Assembly (NCBI GenBank): GCA_963757945.1
Contig: CAVWTN010000002.1
Coordinates: 1,488,001-1,552,000, forward strand
Source: CAVWTN01 sp963757945
Lineage (GTDB): Bacteria; Vulcanimicrobiota; Vulcanimicrobiia; Vulcanimicrobiales; Vulcanimicrobiaceae
Direction of reading: 5' to 3'
Length of the DNA stretch: 64,000 nt
Made by a program: the position numbers and the translations under genes. The notes under the pieces were generated by a model. That model was given only the letters and a program-made list of their open reading frames with translations. It made no database searches and was not told where the DNA came from. Below, piece after piece: positions 7,836-16,489 of the stretch; the first letter of the stretch is position 1, and each line of letters starts with the position of its first letter.

Positions 7836-8615
7836 ATGGACTTAGGAATCCGCGGCAGGAGGGCCATCGTGTGCGCGTCGAGCCGTGGGCTCGGCAAGGC
7901 CTGCGCATTCGCGTTGGCGCACGCCGGCGTTTCCGTCGCGATCAACGGCCGCAGCGAATCGCCGCTCGCTGCAACGGCCGGCGAGATTCGTCGCGCGACC
8001 GGTGTCGACGTCACGCCCGTCGTCGCCGACATCACGACGCCCGAAGGACAAGCGGCATTGCTCGCCGCGTGTCCCGAACCGGATATTCTGATCAACAACA
8101 ACGGCGGACCGCCGTTTCGCGATTTTCGCGAACTCGATCGCGCGGCGCTGCTCGCGGGCGTGACGACGAACATGGTGACGCCGATCGAGCTGATCCAGCG
8201 CGTCATCGACGCGATGGCGCGGCGCGGTTTCGGCCGGATCGTGAACATCACGTCGATCAGCGTGAAGATGCCGGTTGCGGGCCTCGATCTTTCGAGCGGT
8301 GCGCGCGCCGGCCTGACCGCGTTCGTCGCGGGAATCGCGCGGGACGTCGCCGCGCGCAACGTCACGATCAACAATCTGCTGCCGGGATATTTCGATACCG
8401 AGCGTCTGCGCGCGGGGTTCCTCGCATCCGCGCAGCACGCGGGAATCCCGCAAGACTCGATCGCCGCGCAGTGGGAAGCGCGCGTGCCCGCGAAACGCTT
8501 CGGCTCGCCGGCCGAGTTCGGCCAAACCTGCGCGTTCCTCTGCAGCGAGCATGCGGGCTACATCACGGGACAGAACATTCTCATGGACGGCGGCTTGTAT
8601 CCAAGCGCGTTCTAA
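7836..8615 (+). CDS. SDR-fold oxidoreductase lacking the usual catalytic Tyr-Lys pair
   Basis: 259 residues from ATG 7836, chosen over the upstream ATG at 7707 because GAAGGA precedes it and the SDR fold begins immediately (MDLGIRGRRAIVCASSRGLG). The cofactor motif is CASSRGLG, followed by ILINNNGGPPF, which is typical of a FabG-related subgroup. Where YxxxK is expected the protein reads DLSSGARAGLTAF, so Tyr and Lys are both missing, while Ser in NITSIS is kept. The C-terminal GQNILMDGGLYPSAF is normal. It may be an enzyme with altered chemistry or a non-catalytic paralogue. It is followed after 15 bases by a RidA-like gene and probably co-transcribed. Confidence 0.85.
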   Translation: MDLGIRGRRAIVCASSRGLGKACAFALAHAGVSVAINGRSESPLAATAGEIRRATGVDVTPVVADITTPEGQAALLAACPEPDILINNNGGPPFRDFRELDRAALLAGVTTNMVTPIELIQRVIDAMARRGFGRIVNITSISVKMPVAGLDLSSGARAGLTAFVAGIARDVAARNVTINNLLPGYFDTERLRAGFLASAQHAGIPQDSIAAQWEARVPAKRFGSPAEFGQTCAFLCSEHAGYITGQNILMDGGLYPSAF

Positions 8616-8630
8616 GGAGGCCCCAAGCTT

Positions 8631-9092
8631 ATGAGTGCTGACGAGCGGATCGTCGAGTTGAAGCTCGAATTGCCGCCTGTCCCCAAACCGATCGGAACGT
8701 ACGTCACCGCGGCGCAGGTCGGCAACCTGCTCTATCTCTCGGGTCACGGTCCGCTGCGCAGCGACGGAAGCTATCACACCGGAACGCTCGGCGCGGGGCT
8801 GGACATCGAGGCCGGACAAGCGGCCGCGCGTCAGACCGGGCTCGCGATTCTGGCGACGTTGCGGGCCCGGCTCGGAACGCTCGACCGCGTCGTGCGCGTC
8901 GTGAAAGTCCTCGGCATGGTGAACAGCACGCCCGCGTTCGCCGACCACCCGAAGGTGATCAACGGCTTCTCCGACCTCATGGCCGAGGTGTTCGGCGAAT
9001 CCGGCATTGCCGCGCGCAGCGCCGTCGGCATGGCCGCGTTGCCGTTCGGCATCGCCGTCGAGATCGAAGCGATTCTGGAAATCAAAGACTAG
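8631..9092 (+). CDS. RidA/YjgF-like protein
   Basis: 153 residues from ATG 8631, directly behind AAGGAGG. It belongs to the longer RidA-like branch: LYLSGHGPLRSDG near residue 30, then AARQTGLAILATLRARLGTL, and a C-terminal GMAALPFGIAVEIEAILEI barrel strand. Canonical RidA deaminates reactive enamines/imines from PLP enzymes using a conserved Arg near the C-terminus. The corresponding position here reads AALPFG, so the deaminase Arg is not evident and the activity may differ. It follows the SDR gene closely, which suggests a shared pathway that I cannot name. Confidence 0.85.
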   Translation: MSADERIVELKLELPPVPKPIGTYVTAAQVGNLLYLSGHGPLRSDGSYHTGTLGAGLDIEAGQAAARQTGLAILATLRARLGTLDRVVRVVKVLGMVNSTPAFADHPKVINGFSDLMAEVFGESGIAARSAVGMAALPFGIAVEIEAILEIKD

Positions 9093-9107
9093 AAGCGAGA
9101 CGCACGG

Positions 9108-10277
9108 TCAGTCCGTGAACGGGTGCCGGCGTAAAAAGTCGTCAAAGAGCGGTACGGTGAACGCGAGCTCGCCGTGGCGCGGTGCGTAGACCATGCCTTT
9201 GTCGATGAGGGCTTGGCGGAGCGGCCCGAGCGCCTGTTGCGTGCTCGAAAGCGCTCGCGCGATCGCACTGGTTCGGTACGGCGCCGCGCCCGATGCGACG
9301 ATCGCCTGCACGTAGCGCCGTTCGGCCGGCGTGAGCTGTTCGATGCGCACGGCAAAGAAGTTCTCGTCCAGTTTGCGCTCGACGATCGGCGCTGCTCGCT
9401 CGACGTCGCCGAGCGTGATGACGTCCGGTCCGGGCGCGGCGTTCCAGACGGCGTAGGCGTACTCTTGGAGAAAGTACGGGTAGCCCGCGGTGCGCGCAAA
9501 GATCTGCTCGAGCGCGGCCTCTTCATAGCGAATCCCGAGATCTGATGCGGGTGCGCGAAGCGCTTTGAACGAGCTCTCGCGGTCGAGCGCATCGATGCGC
9601 GGAAACGTGAAGAGGCGTTCGGCGTACGACTTCGCCTTGCCGGCGAGCGCCGGAAGCGCCGGCAGGCCGGCGCCGACGAGGATGACGGGCAGATCCGCCT
9701 GGACGGTGCGATGCATCGCGGCGATCAGCGCGCCGAACTCCGTCGCGCTCAAGTACTGAATCTCGTCGACGGCGAGCAGGATGCCGGTCTTCCGGTCGAG
9801 CGCGGCTTCACCGAGCGCGACGAACAGATCGGCGAGGTCGAGATCGAGTTCACCCGAGTCCGCCTGCCCGCGTTCGGGGTTCACGTCGAGCGCGATCTTG
9901 AAGCCATGCGGCTCGGTGATCGAGAAGCTCTTGAGGATGCCGAGCGCCCGCGTGACGAGCTTGGAAACGGGTCCGGCATCGAGCTTGAGCAGCGCGGCGC
10001 GCAGGCTCTGCCCGAGCATCGGGATGAAGCGATCGCTCTCCGGCGCCTCGAGCGAAACGACCATGCATCCGGCGCCTTCGGCGATGCGCATGAACTCGAG
10101 CAGCAGCACGGTCTTGCCGACGCCGCGCAGGCCCGTGGGCAGCATGCTCTGCCCCGGCATTCGCCGTAGCGCGCGGCTGACCGTCACGCGGAACGACGCG
10201 AGCAGGGCATCTCTCCCGGCAAGCTCCGGCGGCCGGGTTCCGGCCCCCGGCCGGTAAGGATTGCCGTTCTCGTCCAC
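9108..10277 (-). CDS. AAA-family ATPase with C-terminal winged helix
   Basis: 389 residues from GTG 10277; no better start lies in the upstream bases. Walker A is GLRGVGKT (near residue 50) and Walker B is LLAVDEIQ (near residue 165), with a sensor-like PVILVGAGLPAL after it. The last 80 residues (LTPAERRYVQAIVASG onwards) read as a winged-helix DNA- or protein-binding domain. The architecture resembles the archaeal-type ATPase/Orc-like AAA_16 group. The role is unknown; such genes are often solitary. An imperfect inverted repeat 20-57 bases upstream may mark autoregulation. It is convergent with the RidA-like gene. Confidence 0.85.
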   Translation of the reverse strand: MDENGNPYRPGAGTRPPELAGRDALLASFRVTVSRALRRMPGQSMLPTGLRGVGKTVLLLEFMRIAEGAGCMVVSLEAPESDRFIPMLGQSLRAALLKLDAGPVSKLVTRALGILKSFSITEPHGFKIALDVNPERGQADSGELDLDLADLFVALGEAALDRKTGILLAVDEIQYLSATEFGALIAAMHRTVQADLPVILVGAGLPALPALAGKAKSYAERLFTFPRIDALDRESSFKALRAPASDLGIRYEEAALEQIFARTAGYPYFLQEYAYAVWNAAPGPDVITLGDVERAAPIVERKLDENFFAVRIEQLTPAERRYVQAIVASGAAPYRTSAIARALSSTQQALGPLRQALIDKGMVYAPRHGELAFTVPLFDDFLRRHPFTD

Positions 10278-10296
10278 CCCGGTTATGTACCCATGT

Positions 10297-10334
10297 CTAC
10301 TCGAGTATACCGCATCAAGCCTATACTTTAGTAG
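10297..10334. promoter_or_regulatory. Imperfect inverted repeat upstream of the AAA ATPase gene
   Basis: CTACTCGAGTATA at 10297-10309 faces TATACTTTAGTAG at 10322-10334; 11 of 13 positions are complementary. The arms contain TATACT-like boxes in a GC-rich setting, so this is probably promoter plus operator for the leftward ATPase gene. Confidence 0.5.
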
Positions 10335-10513
10335 ATCGAGGCTCGCGGCGGCGCCGGCTACCCGGCTTTGAGCACGGTCGCCTTGACACCCGAAACAGCG
10401 ACCGATAGCATCCTTTCAATCGCCCGGCAGCGCCTCGCCGCAAGGGAACCCTTGCCGCCGCAGGTTCGCATCAATTCGGCCGGGCCGTGCGTTTCGCACA
10501 GGAAGGTTGCTCG

Positions 10514-11278
10514 TTGAAGGCTTTTTCACTGCGGTCGCACGTCGTCGTGTTGGCGCTCTCCGTCGTGCTCCTCGGCGGCTGCAACGGGCGCCTGCCCAGC
10601 GTCGCGAGCGCCGCGAACACGGCCAATGCCGCCTATTTGCCGCTGTTTTCAGGCAATACGTGGACGTTCGCAAGCGGCACGACGATCCTCGATGCGGGCG
10701 CCGTGACGCTGAGCTGTAGCTGTCCGCAGAACGGCAAGACGTTCGAGCAACACGATATCTCCGTCTCCGGCACCTACGGCGGATCGTGGATCATCGGCAA
10801 GGGCCAGTGGCCCACGGGCTCGCTCGCCGGGCACCTAGTGACGTATCTCGTTGGGGATTCGACCGATCGCGGCGCGACGATCGCGCTGATGCCGGAGAGC
10901 GCCGACGGCACCGTTCCGGGCTTCCCCCTCCTCGACGACGCACCGGCCGCGGGCGAGACGTTCACGCTGACGAGCGACGGCAGCTCTGCGACGACCACGA
11001 TCGCGTCGATCGGCGGCACTCAGAGCTACGGAAACGGCCGGATCATCGGCGATATCGCACGAGTCGTCGTCACGGGCGGCGGGCTCACGTCCCCCATCAT
11101 GGGCCTGTCGGCGGCCAAAGGCGTGGGTTACACCGCCGTGCCCGCGCCGTCGGGCGGAATGACGACGCTCGTGAGCTTCACGATCGATGCCGCGTACAGT
11201 CAAGCGACTCGGCGCGCGACCCTCGCGCCGGCAGCCTTTCAGAAGGCGGACCTGCTGAGAGCCTTTCGCGCCCGGTGA
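10514..11278 (+). CDS. Putative lipoprotein of unknown function
   Basis: 254 residues if it starts at TTG 10514, chosen because AGGAAGG lies seven bases upstream; a GTG at 10487 in the same frame gives a longer, less typical signal. The N-terminus is a lipoprotein signal: MKAFSLRSHVVVLALSVVLLGGC, with lipobox LGGC. The mature part is rich in Gly, Ser and Thr, with a short cysteine pair (SCSCPQNGK) and beta-strand-like sequence. No known domain is recognised. It should be anchored in the outer or inner membrane facing the periplasm. The next gene is a lone Flp pilin 127 bases on, but a link is not demonstrated. Confidence 0.75.
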   Translation: MKAFSLRSHVVVLALSVVLLGGCNGRLPSVASAANTANAAYLPLFSGNTWTFASGTTILDAGAVTLSCSCPQNGKTFEQHDISVSGTYGGSWIIGKGQWPTGSLAGHLVTYLVGDSTDRGATIALMPESADGTVPGFPLLDDAPAAGETFTLTSDGSSATTTIASIGGTQSYGNGRIIGDIARVVVTGGGLTSPIMGLSAAKGVGYTAVPAPSGGMTTLVSFTIDAAYSQATRRATLAPAAFQKADLLRAFRAR

Positions 11279-11405
11279 CGCGAAAGAGCGACGCGCGTAT
11301 CGATCCGCGGGATAAGGCGGATAAGCGCTGGATCACACAAAGGCTTTACACAGAGCGGTTATGGTCTCGAGCCGTTATGCCGAAGGCCGTATTAGGGAGC
11401 GTTGT

Positions 11406-11570
11406 ATGCTAGCTAATATTGCCGCCTTGTTGCGGGACGACGAAGGCCAAGGGCTCGTCGAGTATGCACTGATCATCGCGCTGATCGCGGTCGTCGCGAT
11501 CGCGGCGCTACGAGTGATCGGCACGCGAGCCAGCACCAAGCTCAGCGCTGCCGGGGCTTCGCTCACGTAG
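11406..11570 (+). CDS. flp: Flp/Fap-type pilin precursor
   Basis: 54 residues from ATG 11406, preceded by AGGGA. The short leader MLANIAALLRDDEG is followed by QGLVEYALIIALIAVVAIAAL, which has the Flp prepilin pattern: cleavage after Gly, Glu at mature position 5 next to Tyr, then a single hydrophobic helix. Flp pilins are processed by a TadV-type peptidase and polymerised by the Tad secretion machine into adhesive pili. A longer frame from 11361 exists, but the internal start gives the normal length. No Tad ATPase or peptidase gene is beside it; TadE/TadG-like genes appear about 29 kb away. Confidence 0.9.
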   Translation: MLANIAALLRDDEGQGLVEYALIIALIAVVAIAALRVIGTRASTKLSAAGASLT

Positions 11571-11580
11571 GGTTTCTGAT

Positions 11581-11600
11581 CGCGCGCCCGCGGGCGCGCG
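11581..11600. terminator. Perfect 20-base GC palindrome after the pilin gene
   Basis: CGCGCGCCCG followed directly by CGGGCGCGCG. It starts ten bases after the pilin stop codon. There is no T tract, so it could be a terminator of the GC-rich type or an mRNA-stabilising hairpin for an abundant pilin message. Confidence 0.4.
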
Positions 11601-11700
11601 GCCCGGAGAACGGCGAACGGGCTGAAATGCTTCGCCTCGGGCAGGCGGGCGGGGCGCGCTGCATTAAGAAGCAACGCTATGCGTTTGCGGGAGTGTCCTG

Positions 11701-14700
11701 GTGCCTGAGACGACCATAAAAGTAACGCTTCCGGAGATGGGCGAGTCCGTCTCGGAAGGGACGATCGTCGAATGGCGCGTGAAACCCGGGCAGTGGATCG
11801 CCGAGGGCGAGTCGCTCGTCGAGGTCACGACGGACAAGGTCGACGTCGAAGTTCCGGCGCCCGCATCCGGTCTCGTCACGGCGCTGCTCGCGGACGAAGG
11901 TGCGACGATCGCGGTGGGCGCGCCGCTCGCGGAGATCGATGCGGCGGCTGAAAAGCCCGAAGCTCCGCCGCCATCCACGACGGTCTCGGCATCGGTCGTC
12001 CCGAAACTTCCGCTCCCCTCGAAGACCGCGTTTCCCGCGCTGTCCGCGCCGAACGGTGCGGGGCTCGCTTCGCATCGCGCGAAGCGCTTCGCGGAACGCG
12101 AACATCTCGATCTGCGCGCGATCCGCGGCAGCGGCCCCGGCGGGTTGATCGTCGTCGCCGACGTGCTCGCCGCGGCGGCCTCGCCGAACGCGAAGCGCAT
12201 CAACGGCGCGGGCGCCGGCGTCGCGTTGCCGCTCCCGCCGCTTCCGCTCGAAGCGACCGTCTCGCCGCTCAAAGGCCCGGTCGCGACGCTCGCGTCGTAC
12301 ATGGAGCAGAGCCTCGCGATTCCGACCGCGACGAGCTTCCGCACGATCGGCGTCGGAACGCTCGATACGCGCCGCGCGCAGTTGAACGCTGCGCTCAAGG
12401 CGATCGGGCGCAACGAGAAGGTTTCGTTCACGCACCTGATCGCGTACGCGCTCGTCCGCGCGGCACGCGAATTGCCCGGCATCGCCGCATCGTTCCGGCG
12501 CGAGAACGGTGCGCCCAGCCGCGTCGAGAGCGGGCTGAATCTTGGCCTCGCGGTCGACGCGCAGCGCAAGGATGGTTCGCGCTTCCTGGTCGTGCCGGTG
12601 ATCAAACGTGCCGACGCGCTCGATTTCGCACAGTTCCGCGCCGCGTACGAAGAGATCGTCGCGAAGGCGCGCGACAACAAGCTCACCGCGGACGAACTCT
12701 CGGGCGCGACGTTCACGCTGACGAACCCCGGCGGGATCGGCACCGTCGCATCGGTCCCGCGCTTGATGGCCGGCCAAGGCGCGATCATCGCCGCGGGCGC
12801 GATCAGTTATCCCCCCGGATTCGCGCGCGCGTCGGAAGCGGCGCTCAAGAATCTCGGCATCGAGAAAGTCATGACGCTGACGAGCACCTACGATCACCGC
12901 GTGATCCAAGGCGCGCAGTCCGGCGAATACTTACGCCGCGTCGAGCAATTGCTCGCGGGCGAAGCCGATTTCTACCAGAGCGTCTTCGCGAGCTTCGGCG
13001 TCGTCGTGCCCTCGTCGGTCCCCGCGACGGCGGCCGCGGCCCGCGCGAGCGAAGGCGCGCTCGCGAGCGGCGAAATCATGGGCGTCGCCTCGGCCGAACT
13101 GCTGCGCGCAATCGCCGCCGGCATGGCGCTCGTCGACGCGTTCCGCCGCCACGGCCATCTCGCCGCGACGCTCGATCCGCTCGGCACGAGGCCCGCCGGC
13201 GACCCATCGCTCGACGTCCGGACGTACAACCTCACGCCCGCGCTGCAGGAAGCGGTCCCCGCCGACGTGTTGCGCGTGCGCGTCCCGGGAGCCACGCTCG
13301 CCGACGTCTTGCCGCGCATGCGCGAGACGTACGCCTCGACGATCGCTTACGAGATCCAGCACATCTCGAGCACCGAGCAGCGCCAGTGGCTGCACGAATA
13401 CATCGAGAGCGGCCGCCATCGTTCGCCGCTCACACCGGAGCGTCAGATCCAGGTCCTCGGCCGCCTGACGAAGGTCGAGACGATGGAGCGTTACTTCCGC
13501 AAGTACTTCATGTCGCAGAAGACGTTCTCGATCGAAGGTCTCGACGTGATGGTGCCGATGCTCGAAGAGCTGATCTCCGCGTTCGCCGACCAGGGGACGC
13601 ATACGGCCGTGATCGGCATGGCGCATCGCGGCCGGCTTTCCACGATCGCGCACGTCGTCAACCGCCCGTACGAAGAGCTGCTCGCGGAGTTCGAAGCGGG
13701 CGCGTTGCGCCAGGCGGTCGATGATTCCGGCGTCGCCGACGTCACCGGCGACGTCAAGTATCACCACGGTTCCGACGGCATCTACGTGACGCCCGACGGG
13801 CGCGAGATCGCCGTCAAGCTCGCGAACAATCCGAGCCATCTCGAAGCCGTCGACGCCGTCGTCGAAGGGATGGCGCGTTGCTTGCAGACCGATCACGCGA
13901 AGAGCCCCGTGCGCGTCGATGCGGAGATCGCTGCGCCGATCCTGATCCACGGCGACGCCGCGTTCGCCGCGCAAGGCGTCATCGCGGAAGTCTTCAACCT
14001 GCAAGCGCTCGCGGGGTACGCGACGGGCGGCACGATCCACCTGATCGCAAACAATCAGGTCGGCTTCACGACCGATCCGAGCGAAGGCCGCTCGACGCGC
14101 TACGCGAGCGACCTCGCGAAGGGCTACGACGCGCCGATCATACACGTGAACGCGGACGACGTCGATGCCTGCATCGCGGCGGTCCATCTCGCGTACGATT
14201 TCCGCGAGCGCTTCGGCCGCGACGTCGTGATCGATCTGATCGGCTACCGCCGCTTCGGCCACAACGAACAGGACGAGCCCGCCTACACGCAACCCGGGAT
14301 GGTCGAGGCGATCAAGTCGCATCCGACCGTGCGCGAACTCTTCGCGGCGAAGCTCGTCGCGCAAGGGACGCTGACGCAGGAGCAGGTGATCGACGTTCAA
14401 GAGGCCGCGACCGGCCGCATCACCGAGGCCCATCGCAACGTGAAGTCCGGGGGCGTGCGCCGCTGGATCGATCAGGTCACGGTCGCCGCGCAAAGCGAAG
14501 CGGTCCCGCGGACCGGCGTCGATCGCGAGCGGCTGCTCGCCTGGGCCGACGCGCTCGTCGCGGTGCCGCCGGAGTTCCAGGTCAACAAGAAGCTGCTCGG
14601 GCAATTCGAACGCCGCCGCAGCGCGCTTGCCGCCGAAGGCGAGATCGATTGGGGGCTCGCGGAAGGGCTCGCGTTCGCCTCGCTGCTCGTCGAAGGGACG

Positions 14701-15702
14701 CCGGTGCGCCTGACCGGGCAAGATACCGAGCGCGGCACGTTCAGCCACCGCCATGCCGCGCTGCACGATGCGAAGACCGGCGCGAAGTACGTTCCGCTGC
14801 AGCATCTGCCCGGCGCGAAGGCCTCGTTCGAGCTGCACAACTCGCCGCTCTCGGAATATGCGTGCCTGGGCTTTGAGTACGGCTACTCGACCGTGCTCTC
14901 GGAAGCGCTCGTGCTGTGGGAAGCGCAATTCGGCGACTTCAACAACGGCGCGCAGATCATCATCGATCAGTTCATCGCCGCCGGGATGGCGAAGTGGGGC
15001 CAGACCTCGCGCCTGACGATGCTGCTGCCGCACGGCTATGAAGGCGCGGGACCCGAACATTCGAGCGCGCGGCTCGAACGCTTCTTGCAGCTCTCGGCCG
15101 AGGGGAACATTCGGATCGCGAATTGCTCGACGGCCTCGCAGTACTTCCACTTGATCCGCGCGCAGGCGCACCTGCATCAAGCGTTCCCGCTCGTCGTGAT
15201 GACGCCGAAGAGCCTCTTGCGCAAGCGCTCCGCGTACGGCAAGCTCGACGACCTCGTCGATCAGCCGTTCCGCGAAGTGCTCGACGATCCGCGCGCCGCC
15301 GGACGCAAGGAGAAGATCCGGCGCCTGCTGCTCTGCAGCGGCAAGATCTATCACGATCTGACCGCCAGCGACGACAAGGCGATCGCCGCGCGCTTCGGAG
15401 CGCTCGAGACGACCGCGATCCTGCGCCTCGAACTGCTCTCGCCGTTCCCCAAGAAGCAAGTCCTGGACCTGATCGCAACGTATCCGAATGCGGAACGCGT
15501 GATTTGGGTGCAGGAAGAGCCCAAGAACATGGGCGCGCGCGCGCACGTTCGCCGGCGCCTCGTCGAGGAGCTACCCGGCCGCTTCCGCGATCTGGAATAC
15601 ATCGGGCGCCCGTACCGTGCGAGCCCGAGCGAAGGCTACCCCGGCGCGCACGTCGTCGAGCAAGAGCGCATCATCATCGAGGCGCTGACCGAAACGCTCT
15701 AA
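11701..15702 (+). CDS. kgd: Single-chain 2-oxoglutarate dehydrogenase: lipoyl-E2 fused to thiamine-dependent E1
   Basis: 1333 residues from GTG 11701. In order: a lipoyl domain (1-80, lipoylated Lys46 in TTDKVDVE); a proline-rich linker; a peripheral-subunit-binding domain (about 122-160, RGSGPGGLIVVADV); an E2 succinyltransferase domain (about 185-420, active-site DHR in STYDHRVIQG near residue 398); then a full E1 (about 460-1333) with HRGRLSTIAHVVNRPYEEL, the thiamine-pyrophosphate stretch GDAAFAAQG...NNQVGF (about 751-786) and HSSARLERFL. The enzyme converts 2-oxoglutarate to succinyl-CoA in the TCA cycle with a separate E3. Actinobacterial Kgd/OdhA has the E2-E1 fusion but no lipoyl domain; this chain carries its own. 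No separate sucB or lpd is in the window. Confidence 0.93.
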   Translation: MPETTIKVTLPEMGESVSEGTIVEWRVKPGQWIAEGESLVEVTTDKVDVEVPAPASGLVTALLADEGATIAVGAPLAEIDAAAEKPEAPPPSTTVSASVVPKLPLPSKTAFPALSAPNGAGLASHRAKRFAEREHLDLRAIRGSGPGGLIVVADVLAAAASPNAKRINGAGAGVALPLPPLPLEATVSPLKGPVATLASYMEQSLAIPTATSFRTIGVGTLDTRRAQLNAALKAIGRNEKVSFTHLIAYALVRAARELPGIAASFRRENGAPSRVESGLNLGLAVDAQRKDGSRFLVVPVIKRADALDFAQFRAAYEEIVAKARDNKLTADELSGATFTLTNPGGIGTVASVPRLMAGQGAIIAAGAISYPPGFARASEAALKNLGIEKVMTLTSTYDHRVIQGAQSGEYLRRVEQLLAGEADFYQSVFASFGVVVPSSVPATAAAARASEGALASGEIMGVASAELLRAIAAGMALVDAFRRHGHLAATLDPLGTRPAGDPSLDVRTYNLTPALQEAVPADVLRVRVPGATLADVLPRMRETYASTIAYEIQHISSTEQRQWLHEYIESGRHRSPLTPERQIQVLGRLTKVETMERYFRKYFMSQKTFSIEGLDVMVPMLEELISAFADQGTHTAVIGMAHRGRLSTIAHVVNRPYEELLAEFEAGALRQAVDDSGVADVTGDVKYHHGSDGIYVTPDGREIAVKLANNPSHLEAVDAVVEGMARCLQTDHAKSPVRVDAEIAAPILIHGDAAFAAQGVIAEVFNLQALAGYATGGTIHLIANNQVGFTTDPSEGRSTRYASDLAKGYDAPIIHVNADDVDACIAAVHLAYDFRERFGRDVVIDLIGYRRFGHNEQDEPAYTQPGMVEAIKSHPTVRELFAAKLVAQGTLTQEQVIDVQEAATGRITEAHRNVKSGGVRRWIDQVTVAAQSEAVPRTGVDRERLLAWADALVAVPPEFQVNKKLLGQFERRRSALAAEGEIDWGLAEGLAFASLLVEGTPVRLTGQDTERGTFSHRHAALHDAKTGAKYVPLQHLPGAKASFELHNSPLSEYACLGFEYGYSTVLSEALVLWEAQFGDFNNGAQIIIDQFIAAGMAKWGQTSRLTMLLPHGYEGAGPEHSSARLERFLQLSAEGNIRIANCSTASQYFHLIRAQAHLHQAFPLVVMTPKSLLRKRSAYGKLDDLVDQPFREVLDDPRAAGRKEKIRRLLLCSGKIYHDLTASDDKAIAARFGALETTAILRLELLSPFPKKQVLDLIATYPNAERVIWVQEEPKNMGARAHVRRRLVEELPGRFRDLEYIGRPYRASPSEGYPGAHVVEQERIIIEALTETL

Positions 15703-15711
15703 AGCTGCGGC

Positions 15712-16338
15712 TTAGCCCGTGGGTTTGGGGAACTCCCGCGGCGCGAACGCTTCGGGTGGGAGCGACGAGAGCGCCGCGGGCGGCGGGAACGGGTAGCGCA
15801 CGTAGCCGGGATCGTACCCGACGACGGAGTGCTGCCCATCGGCGAGGATGCGCTTCTTGGCCGAGAGCTCGACGACGGCGGCGCGGACGGCCATGATGCG
15901 GCGCGTCCCGCGCTCGCGGTCGATCGGCTCGAAATCGTGTTCCGGGCGGTACTTTTCGAGCGCGCGGTACTGCTGCGCTTCGATCTCGAGATCGAGCAGC
16001 GTGGTCTGCGCCGTGCAGCGCGCGACGACGCTCCGATATTCGAGGCTCGTGTTCATCGCGTTCGGCGCTTTGATCAAGCTGACGGCCTGGTCGACTTCGA
16101 TCGTCACGTTCGGGTTCTCGCCGATCAGCCGCGCGAGCCGCCCGTTGCGGGAGAAGTGAATCAGGAACGCTTCACCATCGAAGCGATACGACTGCGCGAC
16201 GACGTAGGGGTGCGTTGCATCGAAGACAGCCACGCGACAGATCGCCTGATCGCGCAAGAACGCCTCGACCGCAGGCCAGTCGTTCCAAGCGAGATCCCCG
16301 CGGCGAATCTCGTTACGGAAAAATCCAGGAATCGTCAT
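15712..16338 (-). CDS. Pyridoxamine-5'-phosphate-oxidase-fold flavin-binding protein
   Basis: 208 residues from ATG 16338 (MTIPGFFRNEIRRGDLAW); the longer open frame above it runs into the intergenic repeat and is ignored. The split-barrel pattern is clear: AICRVAVFDATHPYVVAQSY, then FLIHFSRNGRLARLIGENPNVTIEVD, and YRSVVARCTAQ. This matches small FMN- or heme-binding proteins of the PNPOx-like family, many of unknown substrate. It is convergent with the dehydrogenase gene, nine bases apart, and an inverted pair of dispersed repeats lies just upstream of its start. Confidence 0.8.
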   Translation of the reverse strand: MTIPGFFRNEIRRGDLAWNDWPAVEAFLRDQAICRVAVFDATHPYVVAQSYRFDGEAFLIHFSRNGRLARLIGENPNVTIEVDQAVSLIKAPNAMNTSLEYRSVVARCTAQTTLLDLEIEAQQYRALEKYRPEHDFEPIDRERGTRRIMAVRAAVVELSAKKRILADGQHSVVGYDPGYVRYPFPPPAALSSLPPEAFAPREFPKPTG

Positions 16339-16370
16339 CGCGCACGCTTCTCCACCGGCAACGCTTTTCG

Positions 16371-16481
16371 CCCTTCGACGGCCCTTCGACAACCCTTCGA
16401 CAGCCTCAGGGTGACGGGATTCGATGTCACATGTCACCCTGCCGAACGGTGAGCCTGTCGAAGGGGAGCCGCCGAAGGGCC
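16371..16481. repeat. Dispersed CCCTTCGAC repeat, inverted pair
   Basis: The left half (16371-16418) holds three CCCTTCGAC units running into CAGCCTCAGGGTGACGGG. The right half (16434-16481) is the reverse complement version (TCACCCTG...GAGCCTGTCGAAGGG...CGAAGGGCC). The two arms can fold into a long hairpin. Other copies are at 17182, 40890, 43098 and 51860. Confidence 0.75.
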
Positions 16482-16489
16482 GGAGGGGG

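Noticed and set aside
11343..11405. TTTACA as a -35 box for the pilin gene.
   Set aside because: No -10 box at a suitable distance; TTATGG is too close and TTATGC too far.
12931..15546. An 871-codon leftward open frame inside the 2-oxoglutarate dehydrogenase gene.
   Set aside because: Arginine-rich composition and full overlap with a clearly identified gene; shadow.
16371..16481. Repeat units considered as a CRISPR array.
   Set aside because: Units are irregular, not separated by unique spacers, occur at many sites, and no cas genes are nearby.
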